Of a DNA stretch of 64,000 bases, positions 49,049 to 61,745 are shown one piece after another. The notes under the pieces were generated by a model. It was not told where the DNA came from. It worked only from the letters and a program-made list of their open reading frames with translations, and ran no database searches. How positions within the stretch are numbered: position 1 is the stretch's first letter; every line of letters begins with the position of its first letter. Where the stretch lies: contig CM028915.1 in the NCBI GenBank assembly GCA_016801845.1, forward strand, positions 9,871,001 through 9,935,000. The letters are read 5' to 3'. This DNA comes from Polydactylus sextarius (Eukaryota > Chordata > Actinopteri > Polynemidae). A program made the translations under genes and the position numbers.

Positions 49049-51169
49049 TCACAAAAGAGGTACAGGTTGACTTTGCACAGGGATATCACACAGGGTGATG
49101 GGAATCAAAACTGTGAGGTCAGGATAAGCCCAACTGCTGAGGGTCACCTGTAGGAGACAATTTGAAATTCATCATTGTATTCAAGAAACAATTTGTTTTC
49201 AAGCCTTGAGGCCTGCTGTCAAACTGTATCACTGCATTAGTACCAACCTCAACAGTATAACTGACAACCAGGAGTTGGCAGTTGGAGATGGTGAACGGCG
49301 CAGATGCGGGAATAGTGAGCTCAAAGTCAGTGTGCAAGTTAGTGGCGTGAGCACAGATAGGCTCTCCACTCACTGACGCTAAAACCTTGACATAACATCT
49401 ATGTTTGACATGGCTATGGGTGTAGAAATCCTGCTTCTGCTGCAGCTTCAATTTCGGAGTCACTGTTTTAGATGAACCATTATTGAACTCACACATTATT
49501 TTCATTGTTTCACCTGGAGGAAGAAGGAACAGAAGCAGAAACAGTGTTTGGATGCGATTAGTTTACAAACTACGTTGTCATGCTTATTTGATAGTACAAA
49601 TGGATATATGGACGATACCCGGAGCAAAGATCGACTTGTCTGTTTTCGCTGTCAATGTGATCGGATGTGAGGCACACCACAGGCAGCATATGGACATTTG
49701 GTTGGTGCCTGAGAGACCAGACTGTTAAAAAAAAAAAAAAAAAAAGATGAACCAATTAAAACCATATTTTTTATTTTTTATTTTATAGAATAGCTTTGTA
49801 TGACAATAATGTACAGGATGAAAAATATCCAGCATTTTCTGAATACTTACAGTATTCAGATACAGTGGTATGAAAATGTCAAAATAACAATAATGATAAT
49901 AATAATAACAATGAAGATCAATTCAGAAAAAAGACTGTCCACACTGCATCAGAGTACGAGGAACATGGACATTAGCACCTTTCCCTTCACTGAGCAGATT
50001 TTGTCACATACTGGCCACTTTAAACTTCATATAACAAATACTGTACAATGTTTATTTCAATAGCTAGTAAACATTGTAAAAATTGGATCAATTCTACATT
50101 CTAGCAAAACTTTTGATTTCCTCACAAATACACTATTGTAATCATTCTGTTGTTGTGATTTAGAAAAATTTACTGTCAGTTTGTTTTGAACTAAGTTGCT
50201 CTAACCCCATTACCCTGTTACAGCCTCCCTACACTGCCCCTCCCCACAATTTGTTTTTTAGATCCACTTTAAGATGTTATTAATCACTTCTAAGGTCCTT
50301 CACAGCCTGGCTCCTAATTACACCGAAGAACTTTTAGGAGACCGTATGTGGCTTGATATCATCAATATAAAATGAGACAGAGCCCAGTACTGGAAAACAT
50401 ATTCTGATTCCGTGTGATTGTAAGTCTGTTACATATTGTTTGTTTTAACTTCTTTCAACTCTCAAGATCTCTTACCTGCAGCAATTGCTGGTTGCTGCTT
50501 CTGCTTAGAAAGTTCACCTCAGTCACAAATTCCTTGGCCAAGCGCCATGGTCTATGGAAGCCCACTGTAAGGTTGTAATATATTTTTCCGTGAGCCCCTT
50601 GGAAAGAGGATGGGAAGTCTCTGCAATGGTTAAAACAAATAATAACAACAACAATAATAATACAATGACTGTGATTGATCTGAGTTTGTCTGAAGAACCA
50701 TGTGACCTTGTGAAAAAAAAACTCAAACTCACCCTTGAGGCAGCTGGCATGTAAACGGACACACATGCGTGCCGCGCTGCAATCTTGTGTGCTCACCAGT
50801 AACTGTGATGTAAACAGAAACAAGAATTTTTAGTTCAACAATGACACTGATTGTTTTCTGCCCACATTGCCAAACATGCATCCAAACAACTTTAAAAAGG
50901 AAGCGCGTACTGATGTTTTCTTGTGAGATGGCACTTTTTAAGTTGAAATACTCCAGTTTAGCTGAGTAGTTTCTTTTTCTCTTCCCTGACCCAGAAGACC
51001 AGTGGACCTGAACCTTCCCCTTCACTGCCATCGTGATTGCAGAGACTTTCGTGTCCTTCGAAACGTCAAAGGATATCTTCCCTACTATTTGATCGCCGCT
51101 GGAGAAAGTTCCCCTTTGATTCGAAACGTTGAAATCTATTTTGAAATTCTGGAACGTCTCCTCGAACAT
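49049..51169 (-). CDS. Alpha-arrestin, ARRDC-like, short tail without PPxY (array member 4)
   Basis: Six minus-strand exons: 51169-50911, 50802-50733, 50620-50476, 49721-49619, 49513-49248 and 49147-49049 (TGA). They total 942 bases, 313 residues. Exon 4 uses an acceptor (AACAG) directly after a long T-run, and phases agree with the sister genes. The N-terminal arrestin domain is about residues 8-150 (NVSNQRGTFSSGDQIVGKI; GKVQVHW; VCPFTCQLP; DFPSSFQG). The C-terminal domain is about 170-300 (CEFNNGSSKTVTPKLKLQQK; NCQLLVVSYTVEVTLSS). It ends almost straight after that domain with SQPVPLL and has no PPxY. It is the most diverged member (exon 2 is 9 bases longer, exon 5 is 9 bases longer). Its role in trafficking is inferred from the fold only. 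Confidence 0.9.
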
Positions 51170-52511
51170 CGTGAAACGTCGCGTTCGTTTGAAGAAACAA
51201 AAACACAATCACTCTTAGAGTGGAAGAAAAAAAAAAGTTTTTACAGAAATCCAAGTTTCTCTGTAGTAAGCATACAATAGTCCGGGTTCATTAAAATTGC
51301 AACTGACAAATTGACAAATATCTGCAGATAATTTGCAAACACGTCCCAAAAACACTGTTATCATCAGGTAACCAGCTGCACCACTGCGCATGCGCACGAG
51401 CCAAGCCCAGTTAAAGGGTGGAGCCATGTGACCCGTGTGAACTGAGGAATTTTACTTAGGCACATATGTACATATCATGATCATCACTGTCAAAATGAGA
51501 GAATTTTATTTTATGTTGTTTATTTATCACATGGACAGAGTCGCTTGTCGTATTTGAACTTTGACCTTGATCGTTTTATATTAGTAACTGTCATATTATT
51601 GAGATGCTGTGCAGATTTAAAATGGAAAAAAAGATTCAGTAAACCTAACGAGTACGTGATGTGTGGGACTCTGCTTGGCAGCATGTTATCATGGATGAGC
51701 ACGATTCATTTGTACCTGCCTTTCTTCAACGGTGATAAATATTAATCCTGATGTTCTGGCCTGAGGGTAGTGCCTGCTTGGTTTCTTCTTCTCTGAATAG
51801 TTTTATTTCAACAAGAAGATATCTATCTTTATATCTATCTGTCTGCTATTGCTTATAAAAGTACGTTTTCTCAATGTCAACTATAATGATATAAAGTAAG
51901 CCAGTGGTTAAACTTACACCACCTGTATAAAATAAAAAAAAAAAAAACTTAAACATCTAATATTTTGAATACTTGTTTTATTTTTTAAATGTTCATGTTT
52001 ATAGTTGTAATATTGTTGTGGTGTGTGTTGTTTAGCCACAATAAAGATTTTTTATTATGACAAACAATAAAGTAACATTCTTCATATTTTAAAAATTATA
52101 AAAAAGATGTAATGCCAAGAAAATACAAGAGGAAGACGGACTGAGGCTCAACACCCACTGAGATGAAGAGAGCAGCCTCTGGAAATAATGGACCAATACC
52201 TGCTGGTGTTATGTAAAGTCCCATACAACACAAACTGCCTCTTTATGTGATATAAAAAAAATCACACATGGGTCTAAGTAAGTACTCCATATAGATGTGT
52301 TGTTTCAGGCTACAGTTACAGATGTTACAGATGCTACAGTCATTTTCCTTGCCTAGAGGACAGCACATGTAAAAATAGAAAAGATTTTTATGATTCACAT
52401 TTAATAAATGTTATTTTTTTACCCACATTGGAAAACTGACCATAAATGATAATTTCATTTATCAATTAAATTATTAAAAGCACATTTTCTAACCTATACA
52501 TGTATTCTCTT

Positions 52512-52512
<1 letters not shown>

Positions 52513-52551
<39 letters not shown>
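52513..52551. repeat. GTT trinucleotide repeat
   Basis: Thirteen uninterrupted GTT units. Confidence 0.95.
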
Positions 52552-52552
<1 letters not shown>

Positions 52553-52677
52553 CGTCATCATCGTTTTCAATGACAACATCTCTCTAGTGACAAAATACCA
52601 CTCAGAATGAGTAAGTGCAAAAACCCATTTTTCATTATTTGGCTGAACTGACCCTTTATCACTCCAAATTTGTCTAA

Positions 52678-52691
52678 CCACCAGATGGCAC
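52678..52691 (+). promoter_or_regulatory. CTCF-like core motif
   Basis: CCACCAGATGGCAC fits the CTCF core consensus. It is on the same strand as the motif at 24396. The two sites lie on either side of the piggyBac gene and arrestin array. Confidence 0.4.
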
Positions 52692-53907
52692 TAAGTGCTT
52701 TATTGTGATGTTCACTGTGCAGCGTACAGTATAATCTATGACCATACACAACTAACTGACAACATAACTTATCATTACAAACCCAAATGTCATATTTCCT
52801 CAAGACTCAAATCAATCTTTTCAGAAGTACTGGTGGAATAAGCTGCACAGTGGCATTTTGAACATAATGTTGTGTTATGCTTTAATAACAAGTGGTTTAA
52901 CTGCCCGTTGATAGTGTTATGGTACACAATCCAGCCATAAAATGCGTATGAAGATCCATTAAAACTGACAGCACAAGGCATATAAAAGCTCCTGGCACGA
53001 GTTAACTTGACCACATATCTTTTCATACCTGCTGTCTTCCTCTATTTGACAAGGGGATAGAGCCGCCAGCAGTCTCTTCTAAAGCAGCCTATGAGATTTT
53101 CCTCAGTGGGTAGTGAGGCACAACGCTTTGTGCAAATGAATTATCAGAGGTCGTGTCTAGGCTGCTACGGAGTTATAGGACCCATGCGTTGCTTACTATT
53201 ACTACCCTTTGGCAATTGTCATAGGATGGGATTTTGGTAATCACTAACCCAAACAGACAGTCGCTGCCAATATTTGCTGTCAGTAGATTAACAGCCTTGT
53301 CAATAGGACACTTGTTGCAGGAATTGAACTTATATTTTTCAGGAAAGCAAACTTCTAGAAAAAAAAAAACAACTCCCATCCCTTGTTTTATGGTTACTTT
53401 TATATAGACAGTTTATATTGTCTCCAAATATAAGATATTTAGATCAGAATCTCAATGTTAGTCACATTTTGAAAAATGAAATCGCTTCAGTCAACAAACT
53501 TTAATCATCTCTGCTATCAAAATGAACTGCCCATTAGCTGCTCAAAGACGTATAAACAATGGAAAGAATTCATTGTTACGATGGTACCAGAGGACCTGCT
53601 TGCAACTTGTGTAAAAGTGGCATTCACATGAAGTCAAGATCCAGCTGTTTTGCATTAGGGCCACTCTTAGGTTGTTAAGGATTTCTCCTAACACTCCTGG
53701 AAGGCTCAGCTAATGGGCAGGCTATTATCAAACAAACTTACTCCTCTCTCTTTTTACTCTTTCACCTTTATACCTTTATATATAAAAATGACTGAGTACC
53801 GAATAAGAAATTGAAATAATAAATGGTTTGATAATAACCCTGCGGCTAAAGAAGAACTTTATGTTATAGAGTACATAATTTCAACAAGTCTTGTAGTAGA
53901 TCTGTTT

Positions 53908-53917
53908 TGTGTGTGTG

Positions 53918-53971
<54 letters not shown>
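53908..53971. repeat. GT/TA/GT compound microsatellite
   Basis: Short GT run, about ten TA units, then about eighteen GT units. Confidence 0.95.
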
Positions 53972-53973
<2 letters not shown>

Positions 53974-56900
53974 GTAGCTTGGTTTTTATAACAGGGTGCT
54001 GGTTTGTTGTAAATGTGAAAAAACATATGTAGATTAGAACTTGACTGGTTCCGTTTACGTTCTAAGAGTCTTAGTAAACCTGATCTATTGATGCCCATTT
54101 GCATGTTGGTCATGAGGTGTGTGTGTGTGTGTGTGTTTTGGGGTGAGTGCACTCACACACATGACCATTTATAATGGGCTTTGACTTTAGCTGTCTCTGA
54201 TAAGGGCACCTATCAGGTTTAGTTGAGCTTACGGTGACTTGACTTTGCCTGCCAACTTGGTAAACCAACCACACTACACACAGTATGACGATTGCACACA
54301 CACACAGAGACACATATACACACGTCTATCTCCACATCCATCTCTTTATCTCAGAGATATCGCATCACATTGTTAAGTGGATCTTTGAGACAACAGGAGT
54401 TGGTATTCTGATCTAGCTGTGTCCAGTGTTGGTGGAGTTTCATCGAGATGACAGCTTTGTTTTTGTCTGTCTTGGCTCAATTTTTTATCTTTAAGTTGTT
54501 TGACTCCATGCCCCAAAACACCTTTACAAACTTGGAAACGTGATATTTCATCTGACTTTGTCCTCTCACTGAATCACTTCAGCATCCCTCATCAGCACCC
54601 TGTAATGAGGCAGCTGGCATGTGCAACATATTTCCCTGCTCAATGAAATTTCCATGTACCTGTCCGTTTTGCGTGTGAGCTCAAACAGAGTAATTTCTTT
54701 GAATGACTGTTTCCCTGGCATAATTTCACCCCTCTAATCACTCCTCAATCTTCGTGTAATGATTTCTATTTTGACAATCTAACCACGTTAGAACCCCATT
54801 ATTTGTTGTACAGGAATAGACAGAGGCAGTTAGTCAGATCTAAATCCAAAGTGAAGTAAAAGAACCCAGAGGATAAGCCATGTTATCGATCTGTAGTTCC
54901 TACACACTGCCTCTCTCCTCTAGTTAATCCACAGGGTCAGCTCTGATGACATTGAGGAGCTCCTCTGGCAGTCAGCACTGCTGCCATTTGCAATTTAGAT
55001 GGAGCGAAAGGAGAAGAGTGGTAGGTGTGGGTGGGTGAAAACGAAGAGGAGAAATGATGGAGGGCTGAAAGGAGTGACAGGGAGAGATGATGGATAAAAG
55101 AAAAAGACAAGGAAGAGGTAGACAGCAGGGAGATGGGCGCACTGCAGGAAACTGGTTTTGGTAAGGAAAAGAACAAACGCACAAAAAAAAGAGAGAGAGA
55201 GAGTAGGCGGATTTGAATGACAGAAAAGGAGAATTTTAACAAAAGAGTTAGACTCTGACGGTTGAATTGATACATTTAAAAACTTTTTTCTTAAAACGCA
55301 TCATCTAACGAAATAGTTCAACATTTTGGCCAACGTGTTTATTTGCTTTCTTGCAAACAGATGAGAAGATCAATACCACTCTCATTTCTCTACAGTAAAC
55401 ATGAAGCTACAGCCAAAAGTGGGTTATCTCAGCTCAGCACAAAGACTAGAAACTGCAAATCAAAACTGAAAGTACAAAAAACGTATTCCTTGGGCAGACA
55501 CGTCACAAGATATTGTTGTAGTTTTTTTTTTTTTTTTTACAACAAAAAAGATATGGAATGTCAATTAGTGGCACTGTTTCCTTCAGCTGAACTATTCAGC
55601 TACCGCCAGTAGCTAAATATTTACCATAGTTCTTCTAATAGTGCTGTTGATCTTCTCATTTAACTCCTGACAAGAAAACAAATGTTGATCTAGTCATTTA
55701 ACTAAAATGTGCAATGTCTCTTGCATCTACAGTATGTTCTATAAAGTCTCCGAGTGAAGCATCTCTCTGGTTAAACTGCAATAAATCTCCTGGATTTTTC
55801 CAGTAGGAGCATGTTGAAAGGACGGGGTTAACTATGTCACATTTGAGTAGTTATGTGAGCCTAGTTTTCTTCTTCTTTTTCTTTTTCTTTTTGCACCCAC
55901 CAAAAGAATTCCTGTGGCAAAACAGGAAGCCACAGAGGGAACAGTTGGCAACACTAATCTTGTGTAGATCCTCTGATAGCTTTCTTCTCCACAAACAATG
56001 CCAGTCAGGGCTGAGGAGGCTCTGGAGGGCTGTTGAAAGACCCAGTGACCAGGCTGCACCAAGCTCTTTGTCAGCCTCTGATTAACACTCAGAAGTATTC
56101 ATGTAGTATCAGGAAAAGATAATGTTTTGTCACTTCAAAATGGTCATGTCTGTTTTTCCAGTTTCTCTCTCAAAAAGAGAGGCACAGAGACTAAATGTCC
56201 AGTGTCTTAGAATAAATTTAATTATCATTTTTTGTGTGTGTGAGAGAAAAAGAGGTTATTTGTCTGTCTGAATACATGTCTGTCTGTATGCTAATTCACT
56301 AATGGTCTGTCTCTCCAGCAACTATTATATATGAGTCAAACAATGGGAGAAGACCTGTTTGGGGTTTCCTGAAATGTTTACCACATGATGAAGTCAGAAT
56401 GAAAGAATCTTATTTTAAAAGAGCATCACAGCTCGCTCAATCTGCGGTCAGGCTTTAAAAGCTAATACTGCCACCATGATGTCATTACCACAGGACCAGT
56501 ACTACATCTAATGAGTCAGGAACAGTGTGGAGTCTCATAACGCAGCCTACAAATCAGTCTCTGTCTGTCTCTCTCCCTGTGGTTAACACACAAACACCCC
56601 AACACACTAACACGAAATGGAACTGCCAACCCACACACTGTATTCATGTCTAAAGTTCATGTCTAAAGTAGTGCTCCATCTCGGGGTATGAGTTACCTCA
56701 GTAAAACAAAAGAGGTGCTTTGTTCCATCATCAGGCTAAATCCTCCCTTTGCAATTACCGTTCACCTTCCAAAGACCCTTTACAAACACTCTTTCTTTCA
56801 AAGCAGGCAGTGGAGCATGGAGACACAGGTGCTCTACAGGCACAGCAAGGGCATGCTTCTTACTTACCTGGCTGTAGTGTAAGCTCTGAACAAAATGATG

Positions 56901-58883
56901 TGAGTCTGAACCTCTTGTTGGTGTCTGAAGTCAGTAGAGCATATGTAGCAGTCTGATTTAGTTTTTTTTTTTTATTATTTTGGTAACGAATGCCTGATAT
57001 TGGGAGTCAAGTCTGCATATATGACTGTTTAGCTTCATAAAATAAAGTTAACACTAATGACTTGTATGACATTAAAGCAGAGAGAAAAGTAGTGATGCAA
57101 AGAGCGAGTTATATAGGGATAATTTGTATCTTTTTGAGTGGAAAAAAAAAACTCGATACACTTTGAATCATGTTTTTGAATTCCCCATTTTAGCCATATT
57201 TAGCTCTAATATAAGTAAAAGTATGAAAACAGTTTGTCTGATACCCAATGATTCATGCCATGATGGATGAGCCTTTCTAGTAAATGCCATGAGAGCTGAA
57301 TTGGAACATTTCTAAAGTAAAGATTCACTTTTAGTTTATAGAGTTTATTGATCTTGTGGAGATTAGGACTTAATCTGTATGTATTTGAACTGTCCACACA
57401 CACACCATGAAAGAGTCTGTATCCATGTGAGTAGCTCTGTGTGGTAATAGTAATGATAAATGCTAATATGCTAACCTAATATGCTAAAGCAACAACATTT
57501 CCCAGAAAAGTTATTGAATGGCTACAGAAAGTTTTACTTGTGTGTTTCCCTGCATACATAGAAATGCATTTGCTGAAATCACAGTTGTCTGTCAAAGCCA
57601 GTTCTGATATTTGCCTTGAGCAGTTTCAAAACAAAAAACTTCCTGCCTACAACTGAGATCCTTGAAATAAAATCCAGTTGATCTCCCCCATAAAACTTTG
57701 CTTTATGACTCAGTTAAGACAGAGACACCATCCATTGAACCATTATAGTCTTGACTCAACTTGTTCTCATTTCCTGTTTAAGGGGAATTTAGCTTGATCA
57801 CATTATAGAGCACTAAAACATCATTTAAAAAAACAACATGTGCTTTTGTTCCATGAAACAGTGTGCGATATATATTTTGTTTGCATGATGTATGTTGTTG
57901 AATCCCTCACCTGTCTATCACCACACAGCCACTGTTGTTGAACTTGTTTACATTAGGGCCAGTGGGAGGCTTCCAGGCGCGGAGGGTCTGACAGTCTATG
58001 AGTGGAAGAGGGTAGTTAATATGGGCACGCAACCTCTGTCCTGACCTTGATGCAGGACCATCCATCATCTAGGCTTAGAGAAGGGATGAGGCTGAGAGGT
58101 ATATCCAGATGGAGGACACTTTAACCGAGGTTAGAGCCTCTGCGTCCTAGTCAGTGCACAACCTCTGTCCTGACTTTCCTCAATGGCGAGAAGGAGAATT
58201 AGTGGTGTTATTGTTAAGAAAAAGCAACAACACCGCTCATCATATAACCACATGAAACATACAAACAAGTGAAAGTAAGCATTTGAAAGCAAGTCTATAC
58301 TGTTAATGTAACTTATGACAATTGCATGTATTTGACTCAATTAAAGCTACAGTAACAGATTTAAAGACTTTAAAAAAAAAGTTGACAAATTTGAGACAGA
58401 TCAAAACTATCCATGAACACATATATGTTACTTTTAAAGCGACTGTGTGTGAGGTTTGAAAATGTTTGACTCTGGGATTCCGCAGTTGGATGAAAGACGT
58501 GTTGTTCGGGGGTCACTGCAGACTTAGGTGGTAATTCTCTGTGAATTAGCTCCCAACATTACCACCTTTTACATATTCGTAGTCAGTTGAATACCTGTTG
58601 ATTTAAAAAAGTGTCATGATAGCAGCTGTAAACACTTGATCAAAAAAATATTTACTCTGAAATAGTACCAAGATGTTGGGGGAAACATTACATGATAAGA
58701 GCAAATCAGTAATTTAAAATTTAATCCAGGAAATTAGTACAGCTCATGTAATACTGAAGTGTAAATGGAGGACATAGTAATATATCTAATATACAAATAT
58801 TGCAATAGAAAGTAGGGAATGTCATTACTTTGGTTATCAGCGAATGCATAAAATAATGCATTTGCCCAATAACTTTGCTTATC

Positions 58884-58885
<2 letters not shown>

Positions 58886-58925
<40 letters not shown>
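58886..58925. repeat. TG microsatellite
   Basis: About twenty uninterrupted TG units. Confidence 0.95.
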
Positions 58926-58928
<3 letters not shown>

Positions 58929-59178
58929 CGTACCACCTGAAGAATGGACACAGTATCGTCCATATGTTCGTTCTTTCAAACATTCTCAAACATGTTGTAT
59001 ACTCTCTGGATAAGTCTAGTTTGAGGTCATCTGAGTATTGCAGATCAGAGTGTGTGCTCTTGACTGGGAGCATAAGAAATGTTGTTTCTTTTTCACACAC
59101 ACACATACATATACACACGCGCACTCATCCAATCTTCGCTTTCCCATTTTGTTTTTTGGGTCGCTCTCATCTGCAGCC

Positions 59179-59343
59179 TTATTACCCACAGTCCTCTGCG
59201 ACAGCCCGATCGGCACTCTGCTGCTGGAGTGTTCTGTTAGTCACATCAGCAACCAGCGCACGCTCAACTCAGCTCAGATCATCAGGAATTTCACCGATGG
59301 AAAACCTGCTCCGAATTCAGAAAAAGGCTGTGCATACATCTAA
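59179..59343 (+). other. Possible isolated exon or conserved element
   Basis: A clear pyrimidine tract and CAG acceptor (TCGCTCTCATCTGCAG) is followed by a locally GC-rich open stretch. It reads, in one frame, LLPTVLCDSPIGTLLLECSV then HISNQRTLNSAQII, and stops at 59341. No good donor is seen and no family is recognised. It differs in composition from the AT-rich surroundings. It could be a terminal or non-coding exon, or chance. Confidence 0.2.
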
Positions 59344-61745
59344 TTGTGATGGAGTTTTCCACCTCTGGCTCAACTGCACTTTTTCTCTGTTTAGTCCCAG
59401 AATGAAATGCTGCTTCATCTCTACCTGTGTAATTAAGCAAAGAAATGAAATCTAGAATACATAAGGAAAGTCTATTTTTCTTTACCAAATCAGGATAGTG
59501 GGACTTTCTGCGACCTTATGTATACACTAATCATCATGACAAATTGTGACTGTATGAGTCTTTAGTACAATCATTTTAAAATGATTACACTTTATATTCA
59601 CATTTGCATCATAACCATTAATATCATATCACATTTTATGTATAATGGGCTTCACTGCCTTCAATACAGTCATCAAACTAAAATGATATCATCTGTACTA
59701 TTTCTGAACATCTGTTGAGTAAAAATACCAGAGGCCCTTTTAGTAATAAACTGTTTAACAGCTGCATAATTGCTGTATGAATCAGCATCAAAGTCTGTAA
59801 AATGGTCTAACAAATACAGGCTATGCACTTCTTTCCTATGCTGAAGTTGAAATTCTTCTGACTCTGGTTGTTTCTCTCTTTCTTTTTTTTTTCACTTCCA
59901 GAACACTGCATTTTCTGCCAAATTAGAAACAAATGTGATTGTATCAGAACCACATGCACAGAATTTGGATGTTTTTGCTTAACACCAAACCTGTTCCTCC
60001 TCCTACTCTGGAAGAACATTCAGCACCAGCGTAGACATCATTACTGTGTCTGTTGTTAATTATTAAATATTTCTAAACCGCCAAAAACCTACTGAAGCGT
60101 TGATCAACGGGCTAGCATTTGCTAAACATCGGGAGGAAAAAAAACTCACACAGCGGTTCTCACTTGCTGCATCTATGATAAACATCCGCTTGAATTGAAG
60201 TTCAAGTTAAACATATATTGGTTGGATGATTCCCTGCGAAGAAGTGACAGGTTATTTTGAAAAACCGGCATTAATACTTTGAGTCATCTAACATCAGAAG
60301 AGAAAGAGAAGGCACAGCAGGACCGATATGTTCAGGACCGCTTAACTTTAGATGTCTGTTAAATCAGCGAGACGTAGAGTGTTTCTAGACATGGTTATTA
60401 GGGTGTTTTCATCTCTTGCTTTCCTGTTGCATCAGCTGTCGAAAGCAAACATTTTTTTTTCTTTGAATGCTAAAATCAATTTTGCCGCCTAGCCCAGGAT
60501 GATCTCGCAGCTGTACGACGTTTATGTTGATTCCTATTCGATAAAGTGTGAAACCAGTTTGTTAAGTTGCTTCTGTTTACACTGCTCGATCAAATTACAC
60601 CCAGTGGCAAGTTGTTTGTATAGGCCATATTGGAAGTGCATTGTGCTCATGAAAGCAATTTCGAAGTTGTTTTAGCCAGATGTAGAGTGGGATTTGTAAC
60701 TTTTTCCACCATTAAGAAACCCTCAGCTGGGACACCCTCCTCATCAGCAGAGTGAAGTGGGAGGAGGAACAAGTAATTTCAAGGCGCCCTAGACCAGATG
60801 AAACTGGGACCAAGTGTTATATTTACTGTAGTTATATATGTCGTGTGAATCAGAGTTACATTTACACCCAGTGGAGTATTTTCATGTTTTACACTGTATT
60901 GTAACTCAAAGGAAACAGCTGTTAATGGTTAGAAAGTGTGCCGATTGCACTCAAACCAAACACCAGAGATGAAATACATGCCAGTGTCATGATCTGGCTG
61001 TCTTACTACTCCGCTGTCCTCTGTCTGTTGAACAGTGATCTATCCTTCGTCTTGACATTAGCAATTATTCATCAGAGAGAAAAAACGCAGTGTGACAAGG
61101 TGTACTATTGTTCACGCTAAATTATTTACTGAGCCACAAGCTTTTGTAAACTTCAGCGCCAATTAATCTCAAGAACCTCTTTTGTGTGAGAGCTTAATCG
61201 TTTGCTAATTAGCGTCCTTGCTAACAGACACTCTCAGTGGAAATATACGATTACATAGTCCATCGACAGGCTCAGTAAACAAAGGCTGTTTGCCAAAATG
61301 CGAAAGCAATTGTTGTAAAGCTGGAGAGGGGCAAATCTATCATTTGTCTGAGCGTGCGTGTGTGTGTGTAGCCTACTGTATGCGAGTGTTTGTGTGTGTG
61401 TGAGTGACAAAGAAAGAAAGCGAGATAAAGGGGACAAAGAAAGATGGAGTGTGACTGTTTGACACGTTTTGATTTCAGTCTGCACATCACCATTGTAACT
61501 GTGTGTTAACCTTCAGTGAACATGTTGGCTTGTTTATAAGTGACATGAGCTAAGAGTCCATTGACTAGACAGCCTGGAATAGATGACCTCAGACAGATGG
61601 CTTAGTGCTGCAAAACTGAGAGGAAGGACGTGGTGGGTGGACTGAGAGACAGAAGGAAATAAAGGAAGAGGAGAGAGGGGAGGACAAAAATGGAGGGAAA
61701 ATGAGGAAGGAGGCCAAATGGCAACAGGATGTTGATGACCATCAC
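59344..61745. other. Gene-free interval
   Basis: AT-rich sequence with no supported exon. A short GT-rich stretch lies around 61353-61402, followed by purine-rich sequence. Confidence 0.45.

Larger units (their letters stand above)
51170..58880. other. Gene-free interval right of the arrestin array
   Basis: No exon I can support. Contents are a GTT trinucleotide repeat, TA/GT microsatellites, a CTCF-like motif at 52678, T-runs near 55520 and 56960, and a GA-rich/CT-rich tract at 55010-55205. The sequence just above 51170 is presumably the promoter of array member 4. Confidence 0.5.

Noticed and set aside
58030..58175. Direct repeat of CAACCTCTGTCCTGAC
   Set aside because: Two short copies 127 bases apart with no further structure; likely a minor local duplication.
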